Source: AWTP1-13 sp963840075 (GTDB lineage Bacteria; Pseudomonadota; Alphaproteobacteria; Rhizobiales; Hyphomicrobiaceae). Taken from it: DNA of 64,000 nt. A model generated the notes under the pieces. The model saw only the letters and a list, made by a program, of their open reading frames with translations. It had not been told where the DNA came from and made no database searches. The DNA is taken from positions 1 to 64,000 of the forward strand of contig CAWIXS010000040.1 in the NCBI GenBank assembly GCA_963840075.1, read 5' to 3'. Below, in pieces: positions 52,516-60,775 of this stretch (the stretch's first letter is position 1; each line of letters opens with the position of its first letter). Position numbers and translations under genes: made by a program.

Positions 52516-52998
52516 ATGCGCCTGATCGTCTGCGCCGTCGGCCGTCTGAAGGAAGGGCCGGAGCGCGCCCTCCTCGAGAAGTATCGCGACCGCTTCGCGC
52601 CGCTCGCCAAGCGGCTGGGGCTTGCGCCCGTCGCCTGGCACGAGCCGGGCGAGAGCCGCGCGGACGATGCCGCCAGGCGCCGCGAGGAGGAAGGCACCGC
52701 ACTGTTGAGGCTCGCGCGCGAGGCAGAATTCCTGATCGCGCTCGACGAGCGCGGCAAGGCGCTCACCAGCGAGGCCTTCGCCCGCGTCCTCGCCAAGACC
52801 AGGGACGGCGGCGCCAAGGCCGCCGCCATCCTGATCGGCGGCCCCGACGGACTGAGCGACGCGGTGCGCGCCGCCGCCCATCTGCAGCTCTCCCTCGGCG
52901 CCATCACGCTGCCGCACAGCCTCGCGCGCATCGTGCTGGCCGAGCAGCTCTACCGCGCCGCCACCATCCTCAGCGGCCATCCCTATCATCGTGCGTAG
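52516..52998 (+). CDS. rlmH: 23S rRNA (pseudouridine(1915)-N(3))-methyltransferase
   Basis: 160 aa SPOUT methyltransferase: MRLIVCAVGRLKEGPERALL, AILIGGPDGLSDAVRAAA, ITLPHSLARIVLAEQLYRA and C-terminal HPYHRA. Start ATG 52516; the longer frame to 52414 is repeat. Confidence 0.95.
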   Translation: MRLIVCAVGRLKEGPERALLEKYRDRFAPLAKRLGLAPVAWHEPGESRADDAARRREEEGTALLRLAREAEFLIALDERGKALTSEAFARVLAKTRDGGAKAAAILIGGPDGLSDAVRAAAHLQLSLGAITLPHSLARIVLAEQLYRAATILSGHPYHRA

Positions 52999-53010
52999 GG
53001 GGCGAGCATA

Positions 53011-53097
53011 GGGGTCAGACCCCTCGCCTCCAACGTCGAGGGGTCTGACCCTTTCGACGGTCTGACCCCTTTCCGACGGTCTGCCCCCCACGCCGGG
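53011..53097. repeat. expanded cluster of family A variants
   Basis: GGGGTCAGACCCCTCG pairs with CGAGGGGTCTGACCC, followed by two further TCTGACCCC/TCTGCCCCC half-elements. It lies between rlmH and the CoA transferase. Confidence 0.75.
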
Positions 53098-53163
53098 GGG
53101 CTTGCCAACGCCGGCCACAAATCGGACGTTGTCGCCATGCGCTGGGGAAGCGAGGAGCAGAGC

Positions 53164-54351
53164 ATGGGTCCGCTGGCCGGCATCCGCGTCGTCGATCTCA
53201 CCTCCATGCTGTCGGGGCCGTGGGCGACCATGATCCTCGCCGACCAGGGCGCCGACGTGATCAAGGTGGAGGAGCCGACGCAGGGCGACCACACCCGCTC
53301 GCTCAGCAACCGGCATCGGGGCTTCTCCGCGCAGTTCCTCAACCTCAACCGCAACAAGCGCTCCGTCACCCTCGATCTCAAGAAGGACGAGGGGCGCGAT
53401 CTCCTGAAGCGGCTGGCCGCCACCGCCGACGTGCTGGTGCAGAACTTCCGGCCAGGCGTGATGGCGCGGCTCGGCATCGACGAGGCCGCCATCCGCGCGG
53501 TGGCGCCCGCCATCGTCTACGTCTCGATCAGCGGCTTCGGCGAGAGCGGCCCCTACGCCGCCAAACCGACCTACGACCCCATCATCCAGGCCTTGTCGGG
53601 CCTCACCAGCGTGCAGGGCGGCTCCGATGCAGCGCGCCCGCGCCTCATCCGCACTGTGCTGCCCGACAAGCTGACGGCGGTCACCGCGGCGCAGGCCATC
53701 ACCTCCGCGCTGGTGGGGCGGCTCAAATCGGGCAAGGGCCAGCACGTGCGGCTCTCCATGCTGGATGCCGTGCTCGCCTTCCTGTGGGCCTCCGACATGG
53801 GCGCGCAGACCTTCTTGGGCCAGCAGGTGGAGGTGCGGACCGCAGCGAGCTTCATCGACCTGATCTACGAGACCGCGAACGGGTTCATGACGGTCGCGGT
53901 CATGACCAACAAGGAATGGGCCGCGCTCGCCCGCGCGCTCGACCGCCCGGAGTGGCTCGAGGACGAGCGCTTCAAGACGCCCGCGCTGCGCGACCAGAAC
54001 ATCGATGCCCGCCTGCAGATGACCCAGGACGTTTTGAGGTCGCGCACCACTGAGGCATGGCTGGAGCGGCTGGAGGCCGAAGGCGTGCCGTGCGCGCCGG
54101 TGCTGACGCGGGACCAGGTGATCGCCCATCCGCAGGTGCTCGCGGGCAAGATGCTCATGGAAAGCGAGCACGCCGTGGTCGGCCGCATCCGCCAGACGCG
54201 CGCCGCGGCGCGCTTCTCCGAGACGCCCGCCGGCTTGCGCTTCGGCGCCCCGCGCCTCGGCGAGCACAACGCCGAGATCCTGGGCGAGCTCGGGCTCTCC
54301 TCCCGGGATATCGCCGCGCTGCAGAGCCGCGGCATCGTCGGCGCCCCATGA
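53164..54351 (+). CDS. CaiB/BaiF CoA-transferase family protein
   Basis: 395 aa family III CoA transferase: PLAGIRVVDLTSMLSGPWAT, VEEPTQGDHTR, LNLNRNKRSVTLDLKKDEG, ADVLVQNFRPGVMARLGID with the catalytic Asp region, YVSISGFGESGPYAAKPTYD. Start ATG 53164 has GAGGAG upstream. ATGA overlap with the DUF938 gene. Acyl substrate unknown. Confidence 0.92.
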   Translation: MGPLAGIRVVDLTSMLSGPWATMILADQGADVIKVEEPTQGDHTRSLSNRHRGFSAQFLNLNRNKRSVTLDLKKDEGRDLLKRLAATADVLVQNFRPGVMARLGIDEAAIRAVAPAIVYVSISGFGESGPYAAKPTYDPIIQALSGLTSVQGGSDAARPRLIRTVLPDKLTAVTAAQAITSALVGRLKSGKGQHVRLSMLDAVLAFLWASDMGAQTFLGQQVEVRTAASFIDLIYETANGFMTVAVMTNKEWAALARALDRPEWLEDERFKTPALRDQNIDARLQMTQDVLRSRTTEAWLERLEAEGVPCAPVLTRDQVIAHPQVLAGKMLMESEHAVVGRIRQTRAAARFSETPAGLRFGAPRLGEHNAEILGELGLSSRDIAALQSRGIVGAP

Positions 54352-54971
54352 CGCCCCCAACAGGCCCGGACGCGCGCCTCTACGCCCCCGCAACGCTGCG
54401 CAATCGCGAGCCGATCGTTGGCGTCCTGAAGCACCATCTGCCCCAGCGCGGGCTCGTCCTCGAGGTGGCGAGCGGCTCGGGCGAGCATGTCATCCACTTC
54501 GCCCGCGCCTTCCCCGATCTCGCCTTCCAGCCGAGCGATCCCGACCCGAGCCACCGCGCCAGCATCGAGACCTGGCGCGCCCTCTCCTCCCTGCCCAACA
54601 TCCGCCCGGCGCTCGACCTCGACGCCTCGGCGCAGACCTGGCCGATCGACGCCGCCGATGCCATCCTGTGCATCAACATGATCCACATCGCGCCCTGGGC
54701 CGCCGCGGAAGGCCTGACGCGCGGCGCGGCGGGTCTGCTGCCGCCGGGCGGCGTGCTCTATCTCTACGGGCCCTACAAGCGCGACGGCCGCCACACGGCG
54801 CCCAGCAACGAGGCCTTCGATTTGAGCCTGCGCGCGCAGGACCCGGCGTGGGGCTTGCGCGACCTCGAGGCCGTTGCGGCGCTGGCCGCCGCGCACGGTT
54901 TCTCCCAACCTGCAATCGAGGAGATGCCGGCCAACAACCTGTCGCTCGTACTCCGGCTGCGCTCAGAGTGA
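54348..54971 (+). CDS. DUF938 class I SAM-dependent methyltransferase-like protein
   Basis: 207 aa. SAM-binding VLEVASGSGEHVIHFARAFP, WPIDAADAILCINMIHIAPW, GGVLYLYGPYKRDGRHTAPS. Matches DUF938 in length and motifs. Coupled to the CoA transferase; no reaction known. Confidence 0.85.
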   Translation: MTPPTGPDARLYAPATLRNREPIVGVLKHHLPQRGLVLEVASGSGEHVIHFARAFPDLAFQPSDPDPSHRASIETWRALSSLPNIRPALDLDASAQTWPIDAADAILCINMIHIAPWAAAEGLTRGAAGLLPPGGVLYLYGPYKRDGRHTAPSNEAFDLSLRAQDPAWGLRDLEAVAALAAAHGFSQPAIEEMPANNLSLVLRLRSE

Positions 54972-55059
54972 GCCCTCGCGTTGCAGCGCCTGCGCTCGAC
55001 AGCGCGCGCGTCGTCATTAGACTTGCCAAGCGGTCCAACCTGACTGGCAACCGCAGCCC

Positions 55060-55190
55060 GAGCGCAAGGCGCGGGCGGCGCCGGGCGTGCTGCTCGTCCT
55101 CACCGGCAAGAACTGGATCGCCGCCGGGCACGGGCCGATCCCCACCAAGTCGCCGGTCAGGACCAGGCGCGCCGATGAAGGTGTGGCGCG
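55060..55190 (+). pseudogene. fragment of a molybdenum hydroxylase large subunit
   Basis: KARAAPGVLLVLTGKNWIAA followed by GHGPIPTKSPV is typical of the N-terminal region of aldehyde-oxidase/xanthine-dehydrogenase large subunits (residues about 60-95). Neither the beginning nor the rest is nearby. Probably a relic. Confidence 0.5.
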
Positions 55191-55206
55191 CGATCAACGG
55201 GATCTC

Positions 55207-55276
55207 GTAGGTTGGGTCGAGCGGCAGCGAGACTCAGCACTGTGCGTTGGTTCTGCGCTTCGCTTGACCCAACTAC
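55207..55276. repeat. inverted repeat family F (GTAGGTTGGGTC / GACCCAACTAC)
   Basis: The arms flank about 45 bp upstream of the ThDP subunit; a single arm, GTAGGTTGGGTCG, recurs at 56473-56485 after the next gene. Confidence 0.65.
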
Positions 55277-55316
55277 GACCACAAGGGCCGAGCTGGCCGG
55301 GAAGACGGGGAGACAG

Positions 55317-55853
55317 ATGACTGCCGTAGCGGAGGACAAGAGCGCCGCCGTTGGCTGGCCGGACCAGGTCTACGACCTCCTGCGCCAGCACAACGTCACC
55401 CAGTTCGCCTACGTGCCGGACGCCGGCCATCGCATCCTGATCGACCGCTCGCTGGCCGACCCGGGGGCGCACTCGGTGGCGCTCACCACCGAGGAGGAGG
55501 GCGTGGCGCTGCTCGCCGGCGCCGACCTCGGCGGAGCGCGCGGCGTGCTGCTGATGCAGAGCAGCGGCACCGGCAACTGCATCAACATGCTCTCGCTCAT
55601 CAAGGGCGGCGGCTTCCCGTTCCTGACGCTCGTCAGCATGCGCGGCGACTTCGGCGAGGGCAATCCGTGGCAGTACCCCATGGGCCAGGCGACCCAGGCG
55701 GTGCTGGAGGCCATGGGCGTGATCTGCCTGCGCGCCGAGTCGCCACAGGATGTGCTGAAGACGGTCCAGGCTGCCATCACCATGGTGTTCCAGGCCGGCA
55801 ATGCGGTGGCGGTGCTGCTCACGCAGAAGCTGATCGGCGCGAAGAAGTTCTGA
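55317..55853 (+). CDS. ThDP-dependent decarboxylase alpha subunit (sulfopyruvate/phosphonopyruvate decarboxylase type)
   Basis: 178 aa: only the PYR domain (QFAYVPDAGHRILIDRSLAD, ALTTEEEGVALLAGADLGGA with the catalytic Glu, LMQSSGTGNCINMLSLI). The PP domain is encoded by the next gene. Such split ThDP enzymes include ComDE and phosphonopyruvate decarboxylase relatives. Which 2-oxo acid is used cannot be told. Confidence 0.85.
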   Translation: MTAVAEDKSAAVGWPDQVYDLLRQHNVTQFAYVPDAGHRILIDRSLADPGAHSVALTTEEEGVALLAGADLGGARGVLLMQSSGTGNCINMLSLIKGGGFPFLTLVSMRGDFGEGNPWQYPMGQATQAVLEAMGVICLRAESPQDVLKTVQAAITMVFQAGNAVAVLLTQKLIGAKKF

Positions 55854-55863
55854 GGGAACCGCA

Positions 55864-56476
55864 ATGGCAGCATCAAGCAAAGCAGTGGCCGATGCGATCG
55901 CGGCGGGCTTCGTGCTCGACCGCATCGAGGCGGTGCCGGCGCTGATCGGCAAGCACGAGGACTTCCTGTTCGTCGCCGGCCTCGCCGGCACCTCGCGCGA
56001 CGTGGCGGCCGTCACCAGCGACGGGGCGCACACCTACTCCATGGCGGGTGCCATGGGCGGCGCGGCCATGATCGGCCTCGGCCTCGCGCTCGCGCGCCCC
56101 GACAAGCGCGTGCTGGTGGTCACCGGCGACGGCGAGCTGCTCATGAACGTCGGCTCGCTCGCCACCATCGGCGTCCTGAACCCGGCCAATCTCGCCATCG
56201 TGTGCGTCGACAACGGCCACTACGGCGAGACCGGCTACCAGAAGAGCCACACCAGCCTCGGCGTCGACCTGGAGAAGATCGCCGCCGGCTCCGGCATCCA
56301 GCGCACGCTGACCATCGAGAAGGCCGCGGACCTGGCGCAACGGCGCGCGCCTGATCCGCGAGGGCAACGGCACCGCTTTCGTGCTCCTGCGCGTCAAGCC
56401 CACCGACCCGCCGACCTTCAAGCGCGACCTCAACCCGGCCACCACCCGCACGCGCTTCCGCGCGGCATTGGCGTAG
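55864..56476 (+). CDS. ThDP-dependent decarboxylase beta subunit (frameshifted)
   Basis: PP domain: ALARPDKRVLVVTGDGELLM with the GDG...N motif and VCVDNGHYGETGYQKSHTSL. Near 56335-56345 the frame slips: the raw frame reads AQRRAPDPRGQRH, while the adjacent frame gives RNGARLIREGNGTAFVLLRV and ends FRAALA at 56476. The corrected protein is about 203 aa. 10 bp after the alpha subunit. Confidence 0.83.
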
Positions 56477-56484
56477 GTTGGGTC

Positions 56485-56840
56485 GCCGCGTTCTGCGTTA
56501 CAAATGCCAGCAGGGCAGAAGAGCCCGTCGCATCCGGGCGCCATCATCCGCGAGGACGTGATCGAGGCGCTCGGCCTGACGGTGACCGATGCCGCCAAGG
56601 CGCTCGGCGTCGCGCGCCCCACGCTCTCCTCGCTCCTCAACGAGAGCGCCGTCCTGACCTGGGAAATGGCCATCCGCATCGAGAAGGCCTTCGGTCCGAA
56701 GGCCGATCGCTTCATGCGCACCCAGTTCGCCTACGACGAGGCGCACGCCCGCGCCCAGGAGAGGAGGATACGCGTAAGGCGCTTACCGCGCGTTCGCAAG
56801 GTTGCATGAGATCGAGGCCGCGTTCCGCGCTACAAATGCC
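56485..56840. repeat. 24-bp imperfect direct repeat flanking higA
   Basis: GCCGCGTTCTGCGTTACAAA-TGCC at 56485-56508 and GCCGCGTTCCGCGCTACAAA-TGCC at 56817-56840 differ at two positions. The first includes the higA start codon; a copied ATG in the second lies before the dioxygenase gene. Confidence 0.8.
56504..56809 (+). CDS. higA: HigA-family antitoxin-like XRE regulator, without visible toxin
   Basis: 101 aa. HPGAIIREDVIEALGLTVTD and ARPTLSSLLNESAVLTWEMA form the HigA helix-turn-helix. HigB toxins normally precede HigA; here the ThDP beta subunit is upstream. The start codon is inside a direct repeat. Solo transcription regulator or orphan antitoxin. Confidence 0.82.
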   Translation: MPAGQKSPSHPGAIIREDVIEALGLTVTDAAKALGVARPTLSSLLNESAVLTWEMAIRIEKAFGPKADRFMRTQFAYDEAHARAQERRIRVRRLPRVRKVA

Positions 56841-56884
56841 GCTGGGGAAGAAAAAGGCTGCCCAGAGCAAGAGGAAACGCCGCC

Positions 56885-57766
56885 ATGTCCATCAGCATCC
56901 GCCAGATCGGTACAGTGTTCGTGGGTGAGGTCTCCGGCATCGACATCACCCGGCCCATAGCACCGGAGGAGGTGGCCGCCCTCGAGGCCGGCATGGACAG
57001 ATATGCCGTGCTCGTCTTCCACGACCAACGGCTCACCGACGAGCAGCAGATGGCGTTCAGCTTCAACTTCGGGGCGATCGAGGACCCGCGCGGCGGCAAC
57101 ATCACCAAGCTGAAGAACCGGCGCCTGCCGCTCGGCATGAACGACGTGTCCAACCTCGACATGCATGGCAAGCCGCACACGCGCGACAGCCGCCAGCGCG
57201 CCTTCAACCTCGGCAACATGCTGTGGCACTCGGACAGCTCGTTCCGGGCGGTGCCGGCCAAGTACTCGCTGCTCTCCGCGCGCGGGCCGACGCCCAAAGG
57301 CGCCGACACCGAGTTCGCCGACATGCGCGCTGCCTACGATGCGCTCGACGAGGAGGTGAAGCGCGAGATCGAGGACTATGTGTGCGAGCACTCCCTCATG
57401 TACTCGCGCGGCTCGCTGGGCTTCGTCGACTTTACCGACGAGGAGAAGGAGGCGTTCAGGCCGGTGCGCCAGCGGCTGGTGCGCACGCACCCCGTCACCG
57501 GGCGCAAGTCGCTCTATCTCTCCTCGCACGCCGGGACCATCCTCGGCGTGCCGACGCCCGCGGCGCGCCTGCTCTTGAGAGACCTCGCCGAGCACGCCAC
57601 GCAGAAACAGTTCGTCTACGTGCACAAGTGGCGGCCGCACGATCTCGTCATGTGGGACAACCGCCAGACCCTGCACCGCGGCCGCCGCTTCGACGACACC
57701 CAGCCGCGCGACGTGCGCCGCACCACCGTCGCCGGCGACACGCCCACGGTGGCGCAGGCCGGCTGA
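56885..57766 (+). CDS. TauD/TfdA-family Fe(II)/2-oxoglutarate dioxygenase
   Basis: 293 aa. Iron ligands H115-x-D117 (WHSDSSF) and H264 (TLHRGRRFD), with R278/R279 for 2-oxoglutarate; the numbering nearly matches TfdA (H113, D115, H262). It probably hydroxylates an organic acid, ether or phosphonate/sulfonate analogue. It may act with the split decarboxylase. Herbicide degradation specifically is not implied. Confidence 0.9.
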   Translation: MSISIRQIGTVFVGEVSGIDITRPIAPEEVAALEAGMDRYAVLVFHDQRLTDEQQMAFSFNFGAIEDPRGGNITKLKNRRLPLGMNDVSNLDMHGKPHTRDSRQRAFNLGNMLWHSDSSFRAVPAKYSLLSARGPTPKGADTEFADMRAAYDALDEEVKREIEDYVCEHSLMYSRGSLGFVDFTDEEKEAFRPVRQRLVRTHPVTGRKSLYLSSHAGTILGVPTPAARLLLRDLAEHATQKQFVYVHKWRPHDLVMWDNRQTLHRGRRFDDTQPRDVRRTTVAGDTPTVAQAG

Positions 57767-58148
57767 GCCGGGCCGGGTAGCCACAGGCGCGCCCGGATTC
57801 CCCTCCCCTTGCGGGGAGGGCTAGGGGTGGGGGAACCACCGACATCTGAGCCCCACAAGGGGAAGGGGGTTGCTGCGGCCAGCGCTCGCTCCATTCGACC
57901 AGCGGCAAGGCACGGCCGCTCCCCGCTCGCAGCTTTGACCATCCCCTTAGCAACGTGCGTTTCAGGGGTTGCACGCAACTCCGCATAGGGGTTTTCCCGA
58001 TTTGTGCCGTGCCCGGCGCCGGTGACAATGCGGGCGAGAGCGAAAACCTCGACAGACCGGGGTGTTCCTGCGCGCAGCCATCCCGGAACGACGCGGGTCC
58101 ATCCACGCCCCGGCGGGAGGACCGCGAATCCGGCTCAAGGAGCACGCG
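57767..58148. other. gap with a family C repeat
   Basis: 57800-57870 is repeat family C (CCCTCCCCTTGCGGGGAGGG). The remainder shows no gene; it probably holds the promoter of the DUF3597 gene. Confidence 0.6.
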
Positions 58149-58595
58149 ATGTCAATCCTGGGAAGCATCATGTCCTCTATCCTGGGCGGGCGGGCGGCGC
58201 CCCCGCCGGCCAAGCAGCCGCTTGGCGATCTCCGGGGTACGATCGACACCGCCGCGGCTGCCACACCGCCCCGCGCGGCGCAGCCTCCCGTCGACAAGCC
58301 GGCCGCGGCGCCTCCCTACGCGCCCGCCGCCGGCCAAGTCGATATTGCCGCTCTTCTCGACAAGCTCGCCGCCGAAGCCAAGCAGAAGCTCGACTGGCGC
58401 AAGTCGATCGTCGACCTCATGAAGCTGCTCAAGCTGGACAGCAGCCCGGGGGCGCGCAGGAAGCTCGCCCAGGAGCTCAGCTACACGGGCGACACCAAGG
58501 ACTCGGCCGCGATGAACGTGTGGCTGCACAAACAGGTCATGCGCAAGCTTTCCGAGCACGGCGGCAAGGTGCCGCCCGAGCTCATCAAGCACTAG
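58149..58595 (+). CDS. DUF3597 family protein
   Basis: 148 aa. A hydrophobic N-terminus (SILGSIMSSILGG), an Ala/Pro-rich linker, and the conserved C-terminal domain KLDWRKSIVDLMKLLKLDSS and MNVWLHKQVMRKLSEHGGKV. Function unknown. Confidence 0.9.
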   Translation: MSILGSIMSSILGGRAAPPPAKQPLGDLRGTIDTAAAATPPRAAQPPVDKPAAAPPYAPAAGQVDIAALLDKLAAEAKQKLDWRKSIVDLMKLLKLDSSPGARRKLAQELSYTGDTKDSAAMNVWLHKQVMRKLSEHGGKVPPELIKH

Positions 58596-58627
58596 CCCCC
58601 TCACTAGCCTCCTGGAGAACCGCGACG

Positions 58628-59128
58628 ATGGCCACCAAGACCAGCTTCACGCCGCAAGAGTGGCAGCAGATCCTGGAGAGCGTAATGCTCTCGGGCATGG
58701 CGGTGACCGCGGCCGACCCGAGCGGGCTCCTGGGCGTGCTCAAGGAGAGCATGGCGACCGGGCGCAGCCTGATCGCCGCCAAGTCCGACCCGCAGTCCAA
58801 CGACCTGGTGCGGGCGGTGGCGGCAGAGTTCGAGACCAGCGAGGGACGCCAGGCGGCGCGCGAGCGCCTCAAGGCGACGCTGGCCGGCGCCAAGGCCAAC
58901 GACGTCAAGGCCAAGTCGATTGCGGCGCTGCACGACGTAGCCGCCCTCATCGATGCGAAGGCACCCGGCGACGCGCCGGGCTTCAAGACCTGGCTGCACC
59001 ACATCGCCGAAGGCGCCGCCGAGGCCGCGAACGAGGGCACCTTCATGGGGTTCGGCGGCGTCCAGATCAGCGCGGCGGAGAAGGCGACGCTCGGCGAGCT
59101 GTCGAGCGCCCTCGGCATCGAGGCCTGA
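58628..59128 (+). CDS. conserved hypothetical protein
   Basis: 166 aa, helical: MATKTSFTPQEWQQILESVM, MAVTAADPSGLLGVLKESM, and a C-terminal helix GFKTWLHHIAEGAAEAANEG. I know of no function. It follows DUF3597 by 33 bp. Confidence 0.8.
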   Translation: MATKTSFTPQEWQQILESVMLSGMAVTAADPSGLLGVLKESMATGRSLIAAKSDPQSNDLVRAVAAEFETSEGRQAARERLKATLAGAKANDVKAKSIAALHDVAALIDAKAPGDAPGFKTWLHHIAEGAAEAANEGTFMGFGGVQISAAEKATLGELSSALGIEA

Positions 59129-59271
59129 CGGCCGCAGGAGGAGCGGGCCTCGCTCCCTCCGGCATCCAAAGAATGCTCTCGATCCTGCGGCGCCGGCGGG
59201 CTATTCCGGCGTGCCACCGATGCGCTGTGCCGCCGTCCCGTGCGCAGGCACCGGCAGCAGGGACGAGAGAG

Positions 59272-59712
59272 ATGCCGAAACGAGGCAGCACCGAATGGCC
59301 GCGTTGCGGCACCAGCGCCGCCATCTTCCGGGGCCCGGAGGTGCTTCTGATCGAGCGCGCCAAAGGCCACCTGAGGGGCCTCTGGAGCCTGCCGGGCGGG
59401 CACATCGAGCCCGGCGAGCCTGCCCGCCGTGCGGCACTGCGCGAGGTGCGCGAGGAGACGGGGGTGGAGGCCGAGCTCGGCGGACTGGTGGATATTCACG
59501 AGGTCATGCGCCACGATGCGACGGGCGAGCTTCTCGCCCACTACCTCCTGGTGGTGTGGTATGGCCGCTGGGTCGGCGGCGAGCCCGTGCCGGGGAGCGA
59601 CGCCGGGGCAGCCCGCTTCGTCCCGCTCGACGCCATCGACACGCTGCCCATGACCGAGGCGGCTCCCGAATTCGTGCGCCGTGCCTGGGAGATGCTGCGG
59701 GGGGCGCCGTGA
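59272..59712 (+). CDS. Nudix hydrolase
   Basis: 146 aa. The Nudix box is GGHIEPGEPARRAALREVRE followed by ETGVEAELG, complete (GX5EX7REVxEExG). N-terminal WPRCGTSAAIFRGPEVLLIE. Likely an ADP-ribose or NUDT-type NDP-sugar hydrolase, or a housecleaning enzyme. Confidence 0.92.
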   Translation: MPKRGSTEWPRCGTSAAIFRGPEVLLIERAKGHLRGLWSLPGGHIEPGEPARRAALREVREETGVEAELGGLVDIHEVMRHDATGELLAHYLLVVWYGRWVGGEPVPGSDAGAARFVPLDAIDTLPMTEAAPEFVRRAWEMLRGAP

Positions 59713-59815
59713 GGCTGGCCGCGGGCCGCCGCTTGGCCCGAATTCCGCCGCCGCTGCAAGCCTACAATGCATCGCGACGATTGGCCGAAGCCGGGCGAGC
59801 AAGGAGGGCCGGGCC

Positions 59816-60226
59816 ATGCGCATGACCCTGCGCAGAGCCATGGATGCAGGCACGGTCGCGCTGACCGCATCCTTGATGCTGGCGCTGGCGGCCGGCGCCA
59901 GCCTGGCGCAAGGCGCGCCCGGTGACACCAGGCCCTACGACGAGAAGCTGCTGCGCCTGAGCGAGATTCTAGGGGCCGTGCACTACCTGCGCGAGCTGTG
60001 CGGCGCCAATGACGGGCAAAAGTGGCGCGACCAGATGAAGGAGCTGATGGACAACGAGGGGTCCACCGCGCTGCGCCGGGCGCGGCTTACGCGCAGCTTC
60101 AACAACGGCTACCGCAGCTACAGCCGCACCTACAGCGTCTGCTCCCCCTCCGCCCGGACCGCAATCGCCCGCTTTCTCACCGAGGGCGCGGAGATCGCCG
60201 AGACGCTGGCCAAAACGGCCCCATGA
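59816..60226 (+). CDS. TIGR02301 family exported protein
   Basis: 136 aa with a signal peptide (hydrophobic stretch ending SLAQ). Conserved EKLLRLSEILGAVHYLRELC, WRDQMKELMDNEGSTALRRA and RSFNNGYRSYSRTYSVCS identify TIGR02301, of unknown function. Next to the Nudix gene. Confidence 0.88.
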   Translation: MRMTLRRAMDAGTVALTASLMLALAAGASLAQGAPGDTRPYDEKLLRLSEILGAVHYLRELCGANDGQKWRDQMKELMDNEGSTALRRARLTRSFNNGYRSYSRTYSVCSPSARTAIARFLTEGAEIAETLAKTAP

Positions 60227-60439
60227 AGGTCTCGGTCTCAGGTTTCAGGTTTCAGAGAAGCAGTAGCCGTTGCGCCGCCCCTGAAACCCCGTCTGGTGCA
60301 CTGGGGCCACGCCGCGAGCGGCACCGGGATTAATCCTTAACCGCTGCAGCGGATATCTGACATCGGCTTGCGTGCTAGGGGCTTTCCTGGGGGCGCGCCC
60401 GGGGGTGGGCAGGCGCCGAGGGAAAAGGGGAGGACCGGC

Positions 60440-60679
60440 ATGCTGGCGCTGGCCGAACGCAGCGACGAGAGCCTGAAGGCGCTCAATTTCATCTTGCAGG
60501 CCTGGGAGGAAGGCGCGGAGAGCGGCATCGCCCCCGAGCTGTTGGCCTATGCCGCGATCTACGCGGCCCTGACCGACCTGGTTGCGGCCTTCGGCGAGAA
60601 CGCAGTGGTGACGCTGATCCAAGGCCTCGGCCCGCGGGTCGAGAAGGGCGAGTTCACCCTCTACAGCTCGCGCCAGTAG
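60440..60679 (+). CDS. small hypothetical protein
   Basis: 79 aa: MLALAERSDESLKALNFILQ, an acidic helix, then LAYAAIYAALTDLVAAFGEN. No domain. ATG 60440 has GGGGAGGACC upstream. Confidence 0.65.
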   Translation: MLALAERSDESLKALNFILQAWEEGAESGIAPELLAYAAIYAALTDLVAAFGENAVVTLIQGLGPRVEKGEFTLYSSRQ

Positions 60680-60715
60680 CGCCGCCACGCGCCATCCCAA
60701 ATCGCAGGGCGGCGT

Positions 60716-60756
60716 TCCCCCACCCCCGGCCCCTCCCCGCAAGGGGGAGGGGAGCC
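60716..60756. repeat. dispersed repeat family C, copy 4 (short)
   Basis: Contains CCCCTCCCCGCAAGGGGGAG. It lies between convergent genes and may terminate transcription. Confidence 0.6.
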
Positions 60757-60775
60757 CGGGCGTGCCTGGCTCCAA

